DNA of 8,629 bases from Candidatus Woesearchaeota archaeon (lineage in GTDB: Archaea; Nanobdellota; Nanobdellia; Woesearchaeales; ARS49). Within the stretch, counting starts at the first letter, position 1; each line of letters begins with the position of its first letter. The position numbers and the translations under genes were made by a program. Below are positions 7,301-8,629 of this stretch, piece after piece. Under the pieces are notes generated by a model. It was given only the letters and a program-made list of their open reading frames with translations, did not search any database and had not been told where the DNA came from. The DNA is taken from positions 1 to 8,629 of the forward strand of contig RFLK01000049.1 of NCBI GenBank assembly GCA_003694525.1, written 5' to 3'.

Positions 7301-7870
7301 AAGACGCATAAGCCCTATCATATCCTCAGGATTCTCTATGATTGACCTGAAGTAAGCAGCCTTCTCAAAAGGAGCCTTCACGCTGAAAGCTGAAAACTGC
7401 ATTCCAGCAGGCCTATCGTCGCTTTTATTGCGATAAGTCCAAGTCAAAGTAGATCGGACTTCATTGACCTTATTCCTCTCAAGGTAGGTTCTTGCGATAA
7501 GCTCCGGCCCTTTTATTCGATCTTCTTCAGAAAATGATGAGATGTAGGCGTGATCTAAACGCTCAATTTCAGCAGTTCTCTCACCTTCAGGAATGGATGG
7601 AAAGAGCATTGAGCCCATAATTGCCTGCACTCTTGCTCCTTCATTGTCATAACATCCATACAATAAGGCAGTGAATCCTGAATTCAAGTTTGACTTCAAA
7701 ATCTTCGAGAGCTGACGCTTCTTCTCTTCTCTCTCAAAGTTTGGGCGTGAAATCTGTTTTGTAGAGCTTGCAAGTGAGCGAGTATCGCGAGCGACGCTCT
7801 GCCTTGAAGCCTCAATTATTATGGACTCCAAACTCCACTCTGAAGAATCATCCACTCTCTTATCTTTCAT
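4352..7870 (-). CDS. Large membrane-anchored Hanks-type Ser/Thr protein kinase
   Basis: Numbering is from the ATG at 7870 (1172 aa). Residues 1-377 hold no domain I can name firmly. About 65-185 are weakly PAS-like, and about 260-345 are acidic and linker-like. The kinase domain (about 378-675) is complete: glycine loop GAGAQGDV (385-392), VAIK Lys407, helix-C Glu431, HRDIKPDN (513-520), DFG (533-535), GTPAYMSPE (550-558), and DVYGLG (576-581). It is an RD kinase and should be active. A basic stretch (RPARIRRK) leads into one membrane helix (about 686-706), so the kinase is inside and the last 465 residues are probably outside, as in bacterial PknB-like receptors. That tail is rich in Arg, Lys, Glu, Ser and Leu, and looks like a chain of helices or coiled coils without PASTA or other repeats that I recognise. 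A TTG at 7885 could add five residues, but the strong TATA box fits ATG 7870. The gene diverges from a coiled-coil lipoprotein gene. Targets are unknown. Confidence 0.93.
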   Translation of the reverse strand: MKDKRVDDSSEWSLESIIIEASRQSVARDTRSLASSTKQISRPNFEREEKKRQLSKILKSNLNSGFTALLYGCYDNEGARVQAIMGSMLFPSIPEGERTAEIERLDHAYISSFSEEDRIKGPELIARTYLERNKVNEVRSTLTWTYRNKSDDRPAGMQFSAFSVKAPFEKAAYFRSIIENPEDMIGLMRLLWKGKFHPLSSGFCAAPPPGNSIYSDDKLMKEFSSISVPAFEQVQKALNESGVLSALSLNRQGTVIENENRAVAKSSFSDDCKTGKTDCNDELNAALDNLDVAFEDSDFDGIFGSPVEDTKIQKEYKKDSEMKFESLRSLEATIKINDTGSGIFENSDAFSTQELLAMAHPEITNSEDCGDEVIHGKYHLEEKLGAGAQGDVWRARHKTLGTPVAIKLMSLETGSQTGSNTKQKYQQFLKEGKALATLAHNTQSENIARVLDFDDYYNRRGDHVHYLVMELLEGGSVQDRLNSGKEYDIGEAVELVKVIARALSKAHSQGIVHRDIKPDNILYTKDGIPKIADFGLAWSLADKSDDSLGGTPAYMSPEQARPFFDGDVDDIDQRTDVYGLGAVLYRLLTGKTQYEDSFEGRPQAQFELLARILRKKVPTIVGDEKFELVANLTPVKELNSKVDSQLSDIVNKAMEYDKGRRYKDMSEFADALEKWQERPARIRRKMFSLAGALTISLFAGSAIYMWHLKEEQKARIQAQALREERARIKYESSVASRLSSLFDNAKKARSEESMRNLLFDLIEESKALSEQRSYQDFAKEQLKRSRAQSHSLFERLSLPAESSYSKLLKSKDASSVDEVCSHFSSLERLLESWRKKDPSDEWVVDEKRVLSRRVDLLEDLKKAERAYAEVEKADSFSDLGVDYLVSSLQKIDMANLNKAEKSRARSKAVQNYLSISEGLQDRLSASLKLLNESLVSYESILEREPGLRPARSRVLELAMKKKVLEDMNASARKSRDIASLVQKYSLSMENEDYMSAIAELNGLQALNSSSYWGDKLKSAVQSMARKHGAQARLVFEETMKFKSRAREIWDDYHTDRFRLPDGSLGDELDANNAVKDLREKLEQKIGSLPGYIEPAMRALADRAMDEAYSSSRSRFEEVISRRVERSERYNLESRAFDLLSKGDITRSQYRAIVDDLVNNRYEDAKKALMEHR
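5753..5815 (-). other. Single transmembrane helix of the kinase
   Basis: About 21 hydrophobic residues (MFSLAGALTISLFAGSAIYM and the following Trp, 686-706) follow the Arg/Lys-rich stretch at the end of the kinase domain. No second hydrophobic segment of this length is seen in the protein. By the positive-inside rule, and because the kinase needs ATP, the N-terminal part is cytosolic and the C-terminal part is predicted outside. Confidence 0.85.
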
Positions 7871-7891
7871 AGGCTCGAAGCTCAACTATCT

Positions 7892-7909
7892 TTTATATTA
7901 ACTTTTCCC
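7892..7909 (-). promoter_or_regulatory. BRE plus TATA box for the kinase gene
   Basis: On the minus strand GGGAAAAG (BRE position, 7909-7902) is followed directly by TTAATATAAA (7901-7892). The TATA centre lies about 26.5 bases upstream of the ATG at 7870, so transcription should begin at or next to the start codon. No Shine-Dalgarno sequence is seen. This is one of the two strongest promoters in the window and is the main reason for choosing the ATG over the upstream TTG. Confidence 0.75.
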
Positions 7910-7917
7910 TAATTTTC

Positions 7918-7930
7918 ACTACTCAGTGGT
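7918..7930. promoter_or_regulatory. Imperfect palindrome midway between two divergent promoters
   Basis: ACTACTCAGTGGT pairs at five of six arm positions around a central C (position 7924). The centre is within one base of the midpoint between the two TATA boxes and between the two start codons. That is where a shared regulator could act on both genes. A palindrome of this quality can occur by chance in so short a stretch, so this is a candidate operator only. Confidence 0.25.
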
Positions 7931-7937
7931 ACAATCT

Positions 7938-7952
7938 CGAAAGATTTAAATA
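7938..7952 (+). promoter_or_regulatory. BRE plus TATA box for the coiled-coil lipoprotein gene
   Basis: CGAAAGA (BRE position, 7938-7944) is followed directly by TTTAAATA (7945-7952), a near-consensus archaeal TATA box. Its centre is 27.5 bases before the ATG at 7976, indicating a leaderless transcript. It is oriented opposite to the kinase promoter, with about 43 bases between the two TATA boxes. Confidence 0.8.
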
Positions 7953-7960
7953 CGTCATTG

Positions 7961-7970
7961 TTGCGCGCAA
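7961..7970. repeat. Perfect 10-base palindrome between TATA box and start codon
   Basis: TTGCGCGCAA is its own reverse complement and lies between the TATA box and the initiation region of the plus-strand gene, five bases before the ATG. A bound protein there would block initiation. GCGCGC strings recur inside coding parts of this window, so the core may reflect local sequence preference rather than an operator. Confidence 0.3.
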
Positions 7971-7975
7971 AGTCA

Positions 7976-8629
7976 ATGAAAAAACAGTATTTGGGAGCAA
8001 TTGCAGGCCTTGCGATGGGAATTTTAGGATGCACAGGCCCATCTGGAATGAGCGCATTGCGTTATGAAATTCAAAAATACAAGACTCAGACAAGCCAAAG
8101 ATTAGGCATGCTTGAGATGGCAATTGCAAGAGTCGACTCAAACGTTCCAGTGGAGAGCATAGCAAAAATCACAAGCGAGTGCACAACAAGATACCTTCAA
8201 GAAAAGGCAGATCCTCGACTTAAGAAAATTGAAAGCACACTTCAGGATTACAAAAACAAAATAGAGCAGGACCTTAACAGAGCAACAAGAGCAGAAGGGC
8301 TTGTAAAACTAGGACTGTCCGACCTTAAGGAAGAGCAGAGACGGTTTGAAGAGGCAACAGCAGATATTTCTAACATAATTGAAAGACTGAATGGCCAGAG
8401 AACAGAACTGGTAAGACAGAGAAGAGCTCAGAGAGCACAAATAAGACACGATCAGAAAAGCTACGAACTACACCAGCAATACCAAAACCAAATCAGAGAA
8501 CTCGGATACGACCTCATGAGCATTGTTCGATCAGATTCGTCTCTTGAAGAAAAAGAGAAGGCAATTCAAGAATACAGAAAAGAACTGAAAAGACTTGAGA
8601 GAGAACAAAAGGAAAAACAAGAAAGCTTG
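7976..8629 (+). CDS. Probable lipoprotein with long coiled coil (partial, runs off the right edge)
   Basis: The frame is open for 218 codons from ATG 7976 to the window end, with no stop. Residues 1-18 form a signal peptide (MKKQ, then a Gly/Ala/Leu-rich hydrophobic core) ending in ILGC, a lipobox-like site with Cys19 as the predicted lipidated residue, followed by TGPSG. From about residue 25 onward the protein is almost entirely charged and helical, rich in Glu, Lys, Arg, Gln and Leu with Leu/Ile spacing typical of coiled coils. There is one more Cys (69). No catalytic motif is seen. It is predicted to be anchored to the outer face of the membrane. It diverges from the membrane kinase, whose extracytoplasmic part is also long and helical, so a physical or regulatory link is possible but unproven. 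I do not recognise a family. The C-terminus is missing. Confidence 0.85.
   Translation, partial: MKKQYLGAIAGLAMGILGCTGPSGMSALRYEIQKYKTQTSQRLGMLEMAIARVDSNVPVESIAKITSECTTRYLQEKADPRLKKIESTLQDYKNKIEQDLNRATRAEGLVKLGLSDLKEEQRRFEEATADISNIIERLNGQRTELVRQRRAQRAQIRHDQKSYELHQQYQNQIRELGYDLMSIVRSDSSLEEKEKAIQEYRKELKRLEREQKEKQESL

Noticed and set aside
7871..7885. TTG start at 7885 for the kinase
   Set aside because: It lies about 12 bases from a strong TATA box, so it would fall upstream of the expected transcription start.
7923..8165. 80-codon minus-strand frame at the divergent region
   Set aside because: It covers the plus-strand promoter and the signal peptide and coiled-coil coding region of the lipoprotein gene, and has no promoter of its own.
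1..8629. CRISPR array, tRNA or rRNA gene, insertion sequence, attachment site
   Set aside because: No regularly spaced direct repeats, cloverleaf-like segments, transposase motifs or terminal inverted repeats were seen on either strand, and intergenic space totals only a few hundred bases.

Overview
The window looks archaeal, most likely from a DPANN-type genome (Woesearchaeota/Pacearchaeota-like); this lineage call is an inference. The evidence is an STT3/AglB oligosaccharyltransferase of archaeal form, a geranylgeranyl-reductase-family flavoprotein of the kind that saturates archaeal isoprenoid lipids, compact spacing, and BRE/TATA-like boxes 26-29 bases upstream of every chosen start with no Shine-Dalgarno sequence. 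G+C is moderate, roughly 40-45% by eye. No tRNA, rRNA, CRISPR array or mobile element was seen.

Layout: three genes lie on the minus strand. From right to left these are a 1172-residue membrane Ser/Thr protein kinase (7870 to 4352), a geranylgeranyl-reductase-family protein (4320 to 3238), and an STT3/AglB oligosaccharyltransferase (3156 to 73). A fourth gene starts at 7976 on the plus strand, diverges from the kinase, and runs off the right edge. It encodes a probable lipoprotein with a long coiled coil. The 105-base divergent region holds two well-formed, oppositely oriented promoters with an imperfect palindrome midway between them. The first 72 bases cannot be assigned.

The most notable feature is the domain make-up of the oligosaccharyltransferase. 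Its C-terminal extracytoplasmic part continues without a break into a complete FKBP-type peptidyl-prolyl isomerase domain, which would place a folding catalyst on the N-glycosylation enzyme. The neighbouring reductase may act on membrane ether lipids or on the dolichol-type glycan carrier, so the two could be linked through the cell envelope. The kinase has an unusual layout: a roughly 375-residue N-terminal region that is weakly PAS-like, a canonical Hanks-type kinase domain, one membrane helix, and about 465 mostly helical residues predicted outside. Together with the divergent coiled-coil lipoprotein it suggests a surface-sensing module, which is inference from arrangement and topology only.

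For three of the four genes the promoter spacing favours a particular ATG over a longer GTG, TTG or ATG alternative, so coordinates are given from those ATGs.
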